NCBI RefSeq assembly: GCF_000620065.1
Contig: NZ_KK211061.1
Coordinates: forward strand, 44,585 to 108,584
Length of the DNA stretch: 64,000 nt
Direction of reading: 5' to 3'
DNA from: Meiothermus cerbereus DSM 11376
GTDB taxonomy: Bacteria > Deinococcota > Deinococci > Deinococcales > Thermaceae
The position numbers and the translations under genes are program-made. Below the pieces are notes generated by a model. That model was given only the letters and a program-made list of their open reading frames with translations. It had not been told where the DNA came from and made no database searches. Positions within the stretch are counted from its first letter, which is position 1, and the number at the start of each line of letters is the position of its first letter. Positions 52,444 through 62,108 of the stretch are shown one piece after another.

Positions 52444-53448
52444 CTACTCATACCCCAGGACTTCCTTGCGCTTCTTGCCCCAGGCCAGGGCACTGGCGAT
52501 GCCTTCGTCAATCGAGTGTTCGGCCTTCCAGCCCAAGAGTTCTAGGGCACGGTCGGCGTTGGCGTAGGCCCCGGCCACATCGCCCGGACGGGGTGGGGCT
52601 TCGCGTTTGGGGATGGGCCGCCCGTACACCCGCTCGAAGGCAGCGACCAGTTCCTTGACGGTGACGCCGTGGCCCGTGCCCAGGTTGATCACCACGTAAG
52701 TGTTGCCGGTCTTTTGCAGGACGGTGTCGAACTGCTCCACCGCCTTGACGTGGGCCATAGCCAGGTCCCAGACGTGGATATAGTCGCGGATACCCGAGCC
52801 ATCGCGGGTGGGCCAGTCCACGCCGGTGATGGTGAACTCGGGCAGCTTGCCCAGAGCCACGTCCACCATCTTGCCCAGCACGTGGCTGGGCTCGCGCACG
52901 TGGATGCCACTGCGTAGCTTGGGGTCGGCCCCGATGGGGTTGAAGTAGCGCAGGGCAATACCGCGCAGCCGGGTGGCTTTGGACAGGTCTTGCAGCACCA
53001 TCTCCATCATGTATTTGGTGCGGGCGTAGGGGGAGCTGGGTTTGAGGGGCGAGTCTTCGGTTACCTTGAACCCCGGCACGGCATCGTAGATGGAGGCCGA
53101 GGAGCTAAACACCACCCGGGGGTAGCCGAGCTCTTCCAGGTTCTTGAACAGCTCGAGGCTCTTGCAGACGTTCTCACGGTAGTAGAGGTAGGGCTGCTCC
53201 ACCGACTCCGGCACCACGATGAGGGCCGCACAGTGGATGGTGCTGTGGATCTCGGGGTGCTCCTGAAAGATGCGCTGTAGCAGAGCCCGGTCGGCGATGT
53301 CGCCCTGGTAGAAAATCTTGCCCTCGGTAAAGGCCCTTGGCCCGGTAACCAGGGAGTCGAGCAGTACCGGCACATGCCCGGTGTCGAGAAGTGCGTTGGC
53401 GATGGTGCTGCCGATATAGCCTGCTCCGCCTGTAATCAGAATCTTCAT
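52444..53448 (-). CDS. galE: UDP-glucose 4-epimerase
   Basis: A 334-residue extended SDR that interconverts UDP-glucose and UDP-galactose (or the N-acetyl forms). The NAD motif GGAGYIGS is at the start, and the catalytic Tyr and Lys sit in SPYARTKYMME. GIRDYIHVWDLAMAH and NLGTGHGVTVKELV are further epimerase marks. The start at 53448 has TAGAAT 7 nt upstream. It is divergent from the CoA-transferase gene with only 39 bp between the two start codons. Galactose-containing glycolipids or surface glycans are likely end products. Confidence 0.95.
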   Translation of the reverse strand: MKILITGGAGYIGSTIANALLDTGHVPVLLDSLVTGPRAFTEGKIFYQGDIADRALLQRIFQEHPEIHSTIHCAALIVVPESVEQPYLYYRENVCKSLELFKNLEELGYPRVVFSSSASIYDAVPGFKVTEDSPLKPSSPYARTKYMMEMVLQDLSKATRLRGIALRYFNPIGADPKLRSGIHVREPSHVLGKMVDVALGKLPEFTITGVDWPTRDGSGIRDYIHVWDLAMAHVKAVEQFDTVLQKTGNTYVVINLGTGHGVTVKELVAAFERVYGRPIPKREAPPRPGDVAGAYANADRALELLGWKAEHSIDEGIASALAWGKKRKEVLGYE

Positions 53449-53487
53449 GCTGCCGATTCTACCTGCAAAGGCCTTAGTATCTGGAAC
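53449..53487. promoter_or_regulatory. Compact divergent leaderless promoters (galE and CoA-transferase)
   Basis: On the minus strand TAGAAT (53461-53456) ends 7 nt before the galE ATG. On the plus strand TAGTAT (53475-53480) ends 7 nt before the CoA-transferase ATG at 53488. Only 39 bp separate the start codons, so each -35 region must fall around or within the other gene's 5' end. Confidence 0.65.
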
Positions 53488-54735
53488 ATGGGCGCACTGG
53501 ATGGCCTCAAAGTTCTTGACCTTTCACGTATTCTGGCCGGCCCTTTCTGTACCCAGATGCTGGCCGACCTGGGGGCCGAGGTCTGGAAGATCGAGCCCCC
53601 CAGAGGCGACGACACCCGTAGCTGGGGCCCTCCGTTTGTCAGCGCAAAAGCCTCCGGAGAGCAAGGCTGGGAGGTTGCTACAGCAGGGGAGAGTGCCTAC
53701 TACCTCTCCTGCAACCGGGGCAAAAAAAGCCTGGTGATCAACCTGAAAGACCCCAGGGGCCAGCAGATTGTGCAAGAGCTGGCCCGGCAGGCCGACGTGC
53801 TGGTGGAGAACTACAAAACCGGCGATCTGGCCCGCTATGGCCTGGACTACGCCCGCCTGTCTCAGCTCAACCCCGGCCTCATCTACCTCTCCATCACCGG
53901 CTACGGCCACACCGGCCCCCGCGCCCAGGAACCGGGCTACGACGTGGCGGTGCAGGGCTTGTGCGGCATCATGTCCGTTACAGGTGAGCCGGAAGGCCCC
54001 CCCATGCGGGTTCCGGTGGCCTGGATCGATCTGATGACCGGGATGAATGGGGCCATTGCGGTGCTGGCGGCCCTGCAGGAGCGCTCACGCAGCGGACTGG
54101 GGCAACACCTCGACCTGGCGCTTTTCGATGTGGGCCTGGCGGCCATGGTCAACCTGGCCCAGAGCTACCTGTTGACCGGTCAACTGCCCGAGCGGCTGGG
54201 CAACGCCCACCCCCAGATTGTCCCCTATGGGGCGTTTGAAGCAGCCGATGGCTGGTTCATGCTGACCATCGGCAACGACGAGCAGTACCGGCGGGTCTGC
54301 GAGGCCATCGGGCACCCAGAACTCTGGGAGGACGCACGTTTTCAGAGCAACGCCGGCCGGGTCACCCACCGCGCTGAGCTAGTGCCCCGGCTCGAGGCCA
54401 TCCTGCGTACCCGTCCCCGCCAGGAGTGGCTCGAGCGCTTCAGCAAAGCTGGTGTGCCCGTAACGTCGGTCAACAATCTGGCCGAGGCCCTGGCCGAACC
54501 CCAGGCCCAGGCCCGCGGCCTGCGCCAGCAGGTGCCGCACCCGTGGCTAGGGACGATTCCGCTGCTAGGTTCCCCGCTGAGCCATTTTTCGCGCACCCCG
54601 GCGCAGATTCAGGCCCATCCACCGCTGCTGGGCGAGCATACCCAGGAGGTGCTACAGACTGTGCTGGGCCTGCTGCCAGCGCAGATCGCCGAGCTGGAAG
54701 CGGCCGGGGTAGTCAAAACCTGGCAGCAGCCCTGA
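53488..54735 (+). CDS. CaiB/BaiF (class III) CoA-transferase
   Basis: A 415-residue family III CoA-transferase. The start LDGLKVLDLSRILAGPFCTQMLADLGAEV, the CNRGKKSLVINLKDPRG block and the segment DLALFDVGLAAMVN with its candidate catalytic Asp are typical. It moves CoA between an acyl-CoA donor and a carboxylic acid without a ping-pong enzyme thioester to glutamate. The acyl substrate is unknown. The start has TAGTAT 7 nt upstream; a longer open frame without such a signal is rejected. Confidence 0.92.
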   Translation: MGALDGLKVLDLSRILAGPFCTQMLADLGAEVWKIEPPRGDDTRSWGPPFVSAKASGEQGWEVATAGESAYYLSCNRGKKSLVINLKDPRGQQIVQELARQADVLVENYKTGDLARYGLDYARLSQLNPGLIYLSITGYGHTGPRAQEPGYDVAVQGLCGIMSVTGEPEGPPMRVPVAWIDLMTGMNGAIAVLAALQERSRSGLGQHLDLALFDVGLAAMVNLAQSYLLTGQLPERLGNAHPQIVPYGAFEAADGWFMLTIGNDEQYRRVCEAIGHPELWEDARFQSNAGRVTHRAELVPRLEAILRTRPRQEWLERFSKAGVPVTSVNNLAEALAEPQAQARGLRQQVPHPWLGTIPLLGSPLSHFSRTPAQIQAHPPLLGEHTQEVLQTVLGLLPAQIAELEAAGVVKTWQQP

Positions 54736-54815
54736 GCGCCTGTCCAAACACCCTTCAAGCAGGCCGCCGCGACCCATATACTGAGGCTGCTTTAGCGTAC
54801 TCTGGAGGGCTGACG

Positions 54816-57170
54816 ATGCGCGGACGTCTTTTGTTATTGCTGGGTTTGTCGTTGCTGGTCTCTTGCGTGCCGGTCAACCAGGTACAGCAGGTGCAGGGGC
54901 TTTCGGGGCCGGTGAGCATCACCTTCGACCGCTGGGGGGTTCCGCACATCCGGGCTTTAGCCAGCGATATGGACGTATTCTTTGCCCAGGGCTATGTGCA
55001 CGCCCGCGATCGGCTGTTCCAGATGGAGCTGGGCCGCCGGGCCGCGCAGGGCCGGTTGTCGGAAATTCTGGGTAGTGGAGCTGTTGAGCAAGACCGCTTC
55101 TTCCGTACCTGGGGTTTCTACCGGGCCGCCCAGGCCTCACTTCCCAACCACACCGAGTTCACCCGCCGGGCCCTCGAGGCCTACGCCGCGGGGGTCAACC
55201 AGTTCATCCGCGAGGGCAACCTACCCTTTGCCTTTGCCCTGCTGGGCTTTACTCCCGAGCCCTGGACGCCCGCCGACACGGTAGCCTGGGGCAAGCTGCA
55301 GTCCTACGACCTGGGGCAGGTCTGGCAGGACGAGATTGACAACACCTTTATCCTGAACAGGGTGGGTCTGGAAGGCTTCAACGACCTGCGGGGCGATTAT
55401 CCCCAGGGCTGGCCGACGGTTATACAACCCGAAGACTGGCGCAGCAGCCACAAGCAGGATGTCCACATCCAAGCAGCCCTGCTCTCACCCTCTACCCAGG
55501 CGCTGATGCAGCAGGTGGTTCGCTTCTCGGAGGAGCTTAGCTACGCGCCGCGAAACCTCGAGCAGGGTTCAAACAACTGGGTACTGAGCGGTTTGCGCAC
55601 CACCACCGGCAAGCCCATGCTGGCCAACGACCCCCACCTGCGCCTGCAAAACCCGGCCCTTTGGTACATCGCCGACCTGCAGGGCCCCAGTTACCACGCC
55701 ATTGGGGCTACCATTCCGGGGGTGCCGGGGGTGTTTCTGGGGCGCAACGACCGGGTGGCCTGGGGGGCCACCAACGTGCGACCCGACGTGATGGATTTGT
55801 TTGTGCTGGACCTGGAAGGGCAGTCCTACCACACCCCCGGCGGTTTGGCGCCGCTGCGGATCCGGCAGGAAGTCATCCGGGTGCGGGGGGGTGATGCCAT
55901 CACCCTAACCGTGCGGGAGAGCGAACATGGCCCGGTAATTTCCGATCTGGGGCGGGCTTTTTTGCGGCCAGGCCTAACTGCCGGGGCGGCCATTGCCAGT
56001 GAAAACCAGGCCGTGGCGGTGCGTTGGACCGGGCTTGACCCACAGGACACCACCCTGGACGCCTACCTGGGCATGAACCGCGCTCAGAACGCCGAGGAGT
56101 TCCGCCAGGCCCTCAGGCGCTACGTGGCCCCCATGCAGAACTTTGTGTATGCCGATGTGGACGGTAACATCGGCTATTTTGCGCCGGGCTGGATTCCTAT
56201 ACGTGACTGGGATGGGCGTTTCCCGGCCAGCGCCAGCAAGGGGCAGCAGTGGAAAGGATATCTGGCTTTCGAGCGCTTGCCCCAGGTGGCCAACCCCCGC
56301 GAGAGGTTTGTCTCGAGCGCCAACAACCGGGTGTTGCCGCACGGGGGGCCAGATATCTCTAGCTACACCACCGAGGTCTTCCGCGCCCAGCGCATCCGCG
56401 AGCTGATTTTGGCCACGCCCAAGGCCAGCCTCGAGGACATGGCCCGCTGGCAGGGCGACACCTACTCCATCATCGCCCGGGAGATGTTGCCCGGTCTGCT
56501 GGCCCTGCAACCCCAGAGCGAGGCGGCCCGGCGTCTGCAAAACGCGGTGGGCGGGTGGGATTTGCGGGCCGAGCTGGACTCGGTGGGGGCCACGGCTTTT
56601 GCCTTCTACTACCGAGAGATCTCCCGCATGTTGGAAGATGAGCTCGAGCTGCGCTACCCCCCGGTGCCCTACACCTTCGTCAAGACCCTGCGGGAGGATG
56701 GCCGCTGGTGCAAAAATGCCAGCGCAGGTATCCAGAACTGCGCCCAGTTCATGGCCCAGGCCCTGGAAAAGGCTGGAGCCGAGCTCGAGCGCCGCTTAGG
56801 CCCCGACCCCTCCGGTTGGCAGTGGGGTAGACTGCATCAGGCCAGCCTGACCTCGACACTGGCCTCCACACCCCTCATCGGCGGTATGTTCAACCGCACC
56901 CTCCCCACCCCTGGCTCGATGCACACCGTCAATGTGGCCAACTACAACCAGGACACCTTCCTGCACACCTCGGGGGCCAGCCTGCGTACCCTCTTCGACC
57001 TGGCCGACCTCGACAAGAGCCGGGTCATCTACCCCATGGGCCAGTCCGCCGACCTGTTCAGCCCCCACTTCGACGACCTGCTCTGGCTCTGGCGCGACAG
57101 GCAGTACATCCCCCTCAGCACCCGCCCCGCCGACTGGGGGCGCACCTGGACGCTCGAGCTCAGGCCATAA
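54816..57170 (+). CDS. Penicillin acylase family (S45) amidohydrolase, lipoprotein
   Basis: A 784-residue Ntn-hydrolase precursor, paralog of the protein at 41002. The N-terminal signal LLLLGLSLLVSC is a lipobox, so it is lipid-anchored in the envelope. A-chain marks are FDRWGVPHIRA and GYVHARDRLFQMELGRRAAQGRLSE. The nucleophile is S252 in LEQGSNNWVLSG, where self-cleavage starts the B-chain, followed by KPMLANDPHLRL. ATG 54816 has TGGAGGG upstream; the frame runs further up through the CoA-transferase gene. Its stop is only 8 bp from a convergent gene. Confidence 0.92.
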   Translation: MRGRLLLLLGLSLLVSCVPVNQVQQVQGLSGPVSITFDRWGVPHIRALASDMDVFFAQGYVHARDRLFQMELGRRAAQGRLSEILGSGAVEQDRFFRTWGFYRAAQASLPNHTEFTRRALEAYAAGVNQFIREGNLPFAFALLGFTPEPWTPADTVAWGKLQSYDLGQVWQDEIDNTFILNRVGLEGFNDLRGDYPQGWPTVIQPEDWRSSHKQDVHIQAALLSPSTQALMQQVVRFSEELSYAPRNLEQGSNNWVLSGLRTTTGKPMLANDPHLRLQNPALWYIADLQGPSYHAIGATIPGVPGVFLGRNDRVAWGATNVRPDVMDLFVLDLEGQSYHTPGGLAPLRIRQEVIRVRGGDAITLTVRESEHGPVISDLGRAFLRPGLTAGAAIASENQAVAVRWTGLDPQDTTLDAYLGMNRAQNAEEFRQALRRYVAPMQNFVYADVDGNIGYFAPGWIPIRDWDGRFPASASKGQQWKGYLAFERLPQVANPRERFVSSANNRVLPHGGPDISSYTTEVFRAQRIRELILATPKASLEDMARWQGDTYSIIAREMLPGLLALQPQSEAARRLQNAVGGWDLRAELDSVGATAFAFYYREISRMLEDELELRYPPVPYTFVKTLREDGRWCKNASAGIQNCAQFMAQALEKAGAELERRLGPDPSGWQWGRLHQASLTSTLASTPLIGGMFNRTLPTPGSMHTVNVANYNQDTFLHTSGASLRTLFDLADLDKSRVIYPMGQSADLFSPHFDDLLWLWRDRQYIPLSTRPADWGRTWTLELRP

Positions 57171-57178
57171 CGACCGCG

Positions 57179-57742
57179 CTAGGGCTGCTCGAGGGCCAAG
57201 GCGTTGAAAAGATCGAAGAGCAACAGCCAGCTTCCCTGCAGCACGATGGCCCAGCCCGCCCCCTGGCTGCGGGCGTCGGGTTGCAGGGCCAGCAAGACCC
57301 CGCCTGCGATGTAGAGCACATCCAGGCCGGCGTTGATGTAGAGCAGGTCGCGCAGCCCATTCTTGTCGGGTTCCGGCCCCAGCAAACCCACCAGGGCGAT
57401 ACCCGAGTTGACCGCAGCCCAGACCGAGTTGGTAAGCCAGAAGGATCGCTGCCACGGGTCGTCGCTATAGAGCCCAAGGGTGGAGCCCGCTATGGTCCAG
57501 GGCACGCTCCAGGCCAGCAACCGGGCGGAGATGGCCAGACCCCGGTAGCCCTCCGGGGCCGGGCCAAAGAGCAGCCGATCCCAAGGGGGGCGCTCGAGTG
57601 GGAGGCCCGGCGGCTGGGTCTGTTCAAACGCGAGCGAAGGCTCCGGCGCATAAGCCATCCCCAGCGAGAACGGACTTTGTGCCTGGGCCAGTCCTAGAAA
57701 GACCAGGCCAGCGAGCATAGCCGACCGGATGCACCTACCCAT
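57179..57742 (-). CDS. Exported small membrane protein, paralog of the gene at 26349
   Basis: A 187-residue protein. A signal-like N-terminus ([14 protein letters not shown]) is followed by a region of about 65 residues and then a membrane part with about four helices. [36 protein letters not shown] and FDLFNAL align well with the protein at 26349, which lacks the N-terminal extension. The start may be ATG 57742 or ATG 57718. The family may be DUF6992, but I am not sure. Function unknown. Confidence 0.75.
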   Translation of the reverse strand: MGRCIRSAMLAGLVFLGLAQAQSPFSLGMAYAPEPSLAFEQTQPPGLPLERPPWDRLLFGPAPEGYRGLAISARLLAWSVPWTIAGSTLGLYSDDPWQRSFWLTNSVWAAVNSGIALVGLLGPEPDKNGLRDLLYINAGLDVLYIAGGVLLALQPDARSQGAGWAIVLQGSWLLLFDLFNALALEQP

Positions 57743-57759
57743 ACGCTCAGCTTCACCGT

Positions 57760-59187
57760 TCAGTGCGTGGGCGAATTGACCTCAGGCAACACTTTGCCTG
57801 GATTCAAGCGATTGTGCGGGTCGAAGGCGGCCTTGACGCGCCTTAAAGCCTCCAGCGTCTCGGGGTCTACGGCTTCGCTCATGAAGTCGCGCTTCATGAG
57901 GCCGATGCCGTGCTCGCCCGACAATACCCCCCCGTGCTGCAGGGCCACCCGGGCAATCTCGTGCAGAAGCTCCCAGACCTTTTCTTCCGCGTCCACCCTG
58001 GGGTCGTAGAGCACGTTGGGGTGCAGGTTGCCATCGCCAATGTGGCCGAACTGCACCACCTGCAGGCCATACTGCCGGCCCAGGGCCTCGATGGCCCGCA
58101 CCACAGCGGGGAGGCTCGAGCGCGGTACAGCGATGTCCTCGTTCATGCGCTTGGGCTTGATGGCGCCAATCGCGGGCGAGACCGAGCGCCGGGCCTTCCA
58201 GAGCGCCTCGCTCTCGAGGGCACTCTGGGCCACCCGCACGCTGGCCCCGTGCTTCCGGCAGGCCTCGGCCACCCAGTTCAGTTCCTCCTCCACCACCAGC
58301 GGGTCGTCGCCATCGGTGTCCACCAGCAGGATGGCGGCGGCCTGGCGGGGCAGGCCCAGCCGTAGATAGTCCTCTACCGCGTTGATGCAGCCGTTGTCCA
58401 CGAACTCGAGTTTGCTCGGCACCGCACCGGCGGCAATGGCCTCCGAGACGGCCTCGGCGGCCTGCCCCACCTCCTCAAAAATAGCCATCAGGGTGCGGGT
58501 GTAGCGGGGGATGGGCTCGAGGCGCAACCGGGCCTCGGTAATTAGCCCCAGGGTACCCTCGGAACCCACCAACAACCCCACCAGGTCGTAGGCCTCGCGC
58601 CCCAGGCGGTGCACCTCGCCGGCAAAATCTACGAACTCGAGCTCCACCACGTAGTCGCCGGTCACGCCCTTTTTGAAGCACATGGGCCCCCCGGCGTTTT
58701 CGGCCAGGTTGCCCCCGATGGTGCTGGTGCGCAAGGAAGCCGGGTCGGGGGGATACCAGAGGCCGTGGGGCCGGGCCAACTCGCTGATCTGCTGGGTAAC
58801 CACCCCTGGCTGGGCCGTGGCGATACGGGCCTGGGGGTCAATCTGCAGGCCGGTCATGCGGGTAAAGGAAATAACCAGCGATTCCTGTATGGGAACGGCC
58901 CCACCCGACAGGCCGCTGGCGGCCCCACGCGCCACGATGGAGAGCCCCACCCGGTTGGCAAAGCGCACCACCTCCACCACATCGGTGGTGCAGGTCGGCA
59001 GCACCACCAGCAGAGGGGTTACGCCCATGGCGATGCCGTCGTAGGAGTAGTTGCGCCGCTGGGCCAGCTCTAGCAAAACCTTTTCCCTGCCCAGCCGGGC
59101 TTGCAGCTCTTGAGCCGTCTGGGCTGGCTTGGTGTAGGAGGGGCGGGGTGAGGGCTTGAGGGGCTTTTTGCCAAGGTTGAGGGTCAC
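57760..59187 (-). CDS. glcD: Glycolate oxidase-type FAD-linked dehydrogenase (GlcD)
   Basis: A 475-residue flavoenzyme with an N-terminal FAD-binding domain ([25 protein letters not shown] and [20 protein letters not shown]) and a C-terminal oxidase domain ([26 protein letters not shown]). In other bacteria GlcD works with GlcE and GlcF to oxidise glycolate; no glcE or glcF is adjacent here. The start GTG 59187 has TAAGCT 6 nt upstream. It is related to the oxidase at 35332, with a closer match to GlcD proper. Confidence 0.92.
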   Translation of the reverse strand: MTLNLGKKPLKPSPRPSYTKPAQTAQELQARLGREKVLLELAQRRNYSYDGIAMGVTPLLVVLPTCTTDVVEVVRFANRVGLSIVARGAASGLSGGAVPIQESLVISFTRMTGLQIDPQARIATAQPGVVTQQISELARPHGLWYPPDPASLRTSTIGGNLAENAGGPMCFKKGVTGDYVVELEFVDFAGEVHRLGREAYDLVGLLVGSEGTLGLITEARLRLEPIPRYTRTLMAIFEEVGQAAEAVSEAIAAGAVPSKLEFVDNGCINAVEDYLRLGLPRQAAAILLVDTDGDDPLVVEEELNWVAEACRKHGASVRVAQSALESEALWKARRSVSPAIGAIKPKRMNEDIAVPRSSLPAVVRAIEALGRQYGLQVVQFGHIGDGNLHPNVLYDPRVDAEEKVWELLHEIARVALQHGGVLSGEHGIGLMKRDFMSEAVDPETLEALRRVKAAFDPHNRLNPGKVLPEVNSPTH

Positions 59188-59210
59188 GCTTACAGCTTAT
59201 CAGGGACAGT

Positions 59211-59708
59211 TCAAGGGCAGTTGTCAATCACCGGAATGCCGGGGAAAACCAGCCGGGCCGAGCTGCCGTTGGTGGCAAAGACGGTGAGCTCGAGGCGGGT
59301 GGCGCCAATCTGGCGGGGCTGGGGCACCGGAGTTACCACGATGCCCTGCGGCGATACGCTCAAGGGGGCCGTACCCTGACTCAGAACCCAGTTCACCGTG
59401 ATGCGGTTGTTTAAGTTGGAATAGCCGCCGGTGTCCTTGCTCATGCTTAGGGTATGGGTGGTCTGGCCGGTGGTCTCGCCCACCAGACGCGAGTCCCAGC
59501 GGGCCATGCGGGCAAAGTCGTTGTAGCGGAAGCTGTAGGTGAGGGTGGTGAGTTTGTTGTCGCAAATGTACGAGCGTCCACTAGCGTCGCGGAAGTTGCT
59601 CTCGTAGCGCAGATCGGAGATGAGCAGAGCGTCGGAGGGGTTGGTGCCGATGGGAATGCAGCCTGCCAAAGCCAAAGCCAGTAAAGGGTTTATAAACCAT
59701 CGCTTCAT
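59211..59708 (-). CDS. Hypothetical lipoprotein
   Basis: A 165-residue predicted lipoprotein. The signal RWFINPLLALALAGC ends in a lipobox Cys, and the mature part is beta-rich with Cys residues in YICDNK and at the C-terminus (VIDNCP) that may pair. An Ig-like or similar sandwich fold is possible; no family is recognised. I choose ATG 59708; the open frame continues 84 nt upstream without signal features. It lies 23 bp from the glcD start on the same strand. Confidence 0.7.
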   Translation of the reverse strand: MKRWFINPLLALALAGCIPIGTNPSDALLISDLRYESNFRDASGRSYICDNKLTTLTYSFRYNDFARMARWDSRLVGETTGQTTHTLSMSKDTGGYSNLNNRITVNWVLSQGTAPLSVSPQGIVVTPVPQPRQIGATRLELTVFATNGSSARLVFPGIPVIDNCP

Positions 59709-59838
59709 GGCTACAGGATGGCTCGAGCTAACTCCGGTGGGATAAGCGCTGCCTAAACCGGCGTTTAGATTAGCGGTCTGATACGAACTCATAAAATCTG
59801 ATGCTGACTACAAAATCCAGATATAAACTGTCCGTGTT

Positions 59839-60297
59839 ATGAATTACTGGCTGCTCAAGTCGGAACCCGATGTGTTCGGTATAGACGACCTCAAAAAGCA
59901 GAAAACTACCATCTGGGACGGGGTTCGCAACTACCAGGCGCGCAATTTTCTAAAGGCCATGCAGGTGGGCGACCTGGCTTTTTTCTATCACTCCAGCACC
60001 GAGCCGCCCGGCATCGTGGGGCTATGCAAGATAATCGAAACCAACCTCGCCGACCCCAGCCAGTTCGACCCCAAGTCGCCTTATTTCGACCCCGGCAGCA
60101 CGGTTGACAATCCGCGCTGGTGGACGGTGCGGGTGGGTTTTGTGGAGAAGTTCAAGCGGATGCTCACCCTCGAGCTTTTGCGGCAAAACTTTAGCCCCGA
60201 TGAGCTTATCTTGCTTCGTCGGGGCAATCGGCTGTCGGTGATGCCGGTTGCTACAGACGTTGCCGAGCGGATTATTGCGTTGAAAGCGTCCCGATAA
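59839..60297 (+). CDS. EVE domain protein
   Basis: A 152-residue PUA-like EVE domain that binds modified bases in nucleic acids in known cases. The N-terminal NYWLLKSEPDVFGIDDL, then WDGVRNYQARNFLKAMQVGDLAFFYHS and DNPRWWTVRVGF are the family blocks; it is close to the eukaryotic THYN1 type. TATAAA lies 11 nt before the ATG. Its 3' end overlaps the convergent pilC by 26 bp. EVE proteins are often tied to restriction or modified DNA, but no such gene is near. Confidence 0.93.
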   Translation: MNYWLLKSEPDVFGIDDLKKQKTTIWDGVRNYQARNFLKAMQVGDLAFFYHSSTEPPGIVGLCKIIETNLADPSQFDPKSPYFDPGSTVDNPRWWTVRVGFVEKFKRMLTLELLRQNFSPDELILLRRGNRLSVMPVATDVAERIIALKASR

Positions 60298-61492
60298 TCT
60301 TGAACAGCGGCAGGAACATCCCGGCTACAATCACACCCACAATAAAGCCCAGGAAGATGATCATCAGCGGCTCGATGGCAGCAGTCAGGGCGCTGACGGC
60401 TTCGTCTACCTCGCGTTCGTAGAAGTCGGCAATCTTTTGCAGCATGGTATCCAGGGCGCCCGTCTCTTCACCGATGGCAATCATCGAGCTCACCATGGGG
60501 GGGAAAACCTGCGGGTGGGCCTGGATGGTGGTGTAGACGGGCTCGCCAGCCTGGATGGCAATTTTGGTCTGCTCGAGGATGTCCTCCACGATGGCGTTGC
60601 CGGCGGTGCCTTTGGTGATGTCGAGGGCCTCGACGATATTGACGCCGCTCGAGATCAGCAGGCCGAAAGTGCGCGAAAAGCGGGCCAGCGCGCTTTTCTT
60701 CATCAGGTTGCCAAATACTGGGAGCTTGAGTTTGATCTGGTCGATCTGGTGCCGGCCTTTATCGGTTCGGTAGTAGGCCCGATACGCAAAAAACAGCGCC
60801 ACCACAATCAATACGATGAAAATGGTGCCCTGGCGCAAAAAGTCGGAGATCCCCATCAGGGCACGGGTCAGGAGTGGCAGCTCGGAGCCCAGCCCGGTCA
60901 GGATTTGGGCAAACTGCGGCACGATGCCGGTAAGGAGGAAGTAAGTCACGCCCACCGCAAACACAAACACAATGGCCGGATAGGTCAGGGCCGAGCGAAT
61001 TTTGCCGATTAGGGCCAGCTCGTTTTCCAAGAAGGTAGCCAGCCGATCCAGAATGGCATCCAGCGTACCCGAGGTCTCGCCGGCCCGCACCAGGTTGATG
61101 TAGAGGCGGCTAAAAAGCTTATGCTTACTTAAAGCCTCGCTGAAGTTGGCCCCCCCCTCGACCTCGGTGCGAATTTCTTTGAGAATAGCCTGGAATTTTT
61201 TCTTCTCGGTCTGTTTTTCCAGAATCGCCAGGGCCTGTACAATCGGCAGACCGGCGTTGAGCATGGTGGCAAGCTGGCGGCTGAAGATGGCTAGGTCTTT
61301 GAGGCCGGGCTGGGGCTCCAAACCCGGAAGCTTAATCTCGGCCTGCAAGCCTTTGCCGGGCTCCTTGATTTCGGCGATGAACAGGCCTTTTTCGCGCAAG
61401 TTGCGGGCTGCCGTGCGCATGTCGTCTGCTTCGATGACAGCATTAATCAAGCGACCCTGGCGGTCTCTGGCCTTGTATTGATAGGTTGGCAT
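60272..61492 (-). CDS. pilC: Type II/IV secretion inner-membrane protein PilC (GspF family)
   Basis: A 406-residue polytopic protein of the type IV pilus or competence machine. The N-terminal PTYQYKARDRQGRLINAVIEA, two GspF domains (about 70-195 and 275-400) and three long hydrophobic helices match PilC, which anchors the assembly ATPase at the membrane. Conserved LPIVQALAILE and SSGVNIVEALDI mark the two repeats. I choose ATG 61492 (with AGGGTGAG upstream). No other pil gene is adjacent. In Thermaceae the pilus also serves natural transformation. Confidence 0.93.
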   Translation of the reverse strand: MPTYQYKARDRQGRLINAVIEADDMRTAARNLREKGLFIAEIKEPGKGLQAEIKLPGLEPQPGLKDLAIFSRQLATMLNAGLPIVQALAILEKQTEKKKFQAILKEIRTEVEGGANFSEALSKHKLFSRLYINLVRAGETSGTLDAILDRLATFLENELALIGKIRSALTYPAIVFVFAVGVTYFLLTGIVPQFAQILTGLGSELPLLTRALMGISDFLRQGTIFIVLIVVALFFAYRAYYRTDKGRHQIDQIKLKLPVFGNLMKKSALARFSRTFGLLISSGVNIVEALDITKGTAGNAIVEDILEQTKIAIQAGEPVYTTIQAHPQVFPPMVSSMIAIGEETGALDTMLQKIADFYEREVDEAVSALTAAIEPLMIIFLGFIVGVIVAGMFLPLFKIIGTLSTQ

Positions 61493-61583
61493 ACTCACCC
61501 TAGTATAGCCTTTGCAGGGCCAGGGGTAGGTGAAATAACCACATTGAGCGTATACGACCTGGAGGAGAAGGGGAGGGGGTGTT

Positions 61584-62108
61584 ATGGATCTACAGAATCT
61601 TAAAGCCCAGGTTCTGGCAGTGTTGTTTGCAGCAGGGAGGCCACTGTCCCTGAAAGAGCTGAGCCCGCTGGGTAGCGAAGAGGCCCTCACCCGGGCGGTG
61701 GTGGCCCTCGAGCGCGACCTGGCCGACGGCTGCCTGGGGGTACAGCTCGAGCGGGTAGCGGGCGGCTGGCGGCTGGTAGTGCATCCCCTGCACCTTACGG
61801 CGGTCGAGCAGGTATTGCGCCCTACCCCGCCGCGCATTTCCAAAGCAGCCCTGGAGGTGCTTGCACTGATCGCTTATCAGCAGCCGCTTACTCGAGCCGA
61901 ACTGGAAGCTTTACGCGGCAAGAGCGTGGAGGGGGTGCTCGAGGGGCTGGTAGAGCGCCAGCTGGTTCGGATTGTGGGCGAGAAGGACGCTGTGGGGCGG
62001 CCTAAGCTGTACGGCACCACCGAGCGGTTTTTAGAAATGTTTGGGCTGGAAAGCCTGGCCGACCTGCCCCCGCTGGGGGAGGGCCCGGTGCTGCTTTTGC
62101 GCAGCTAG
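61584..62108 (+). CDS. scpB: Segregation and condensation protein B (ScpB)
   Basis: A 174-residue winged-helix kleisin partner that acts with ScpA and SMC in chromosome condensation. Two wHTH domains are visible (about 5-75 and 82-160). The conserved SKAALEVLALIAYQQPLTRAELEALRGKSVEGVLEGL and GRPKLYGTTERFLEMFGL blocks are typical. A GGAG-rich stretch precedes ATG 61584. The scpA partner is not in the window. Confidence 0.95.
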   Translation: MDLQNLKAQVLAVLFAAGRPLSLKELSPLGSEEALTRAVVALERDLADGCLGVQLERVAGGWRLVVHPLHLTAVEQVLRPTPPRISKAALEVLALIAYQQPLTRAELEALRGKSVEGVLEGLVERQLVRIVGEKDAVGRPKLYGTTERFLEMFGLESLADLPPLGEGPVLLLRS

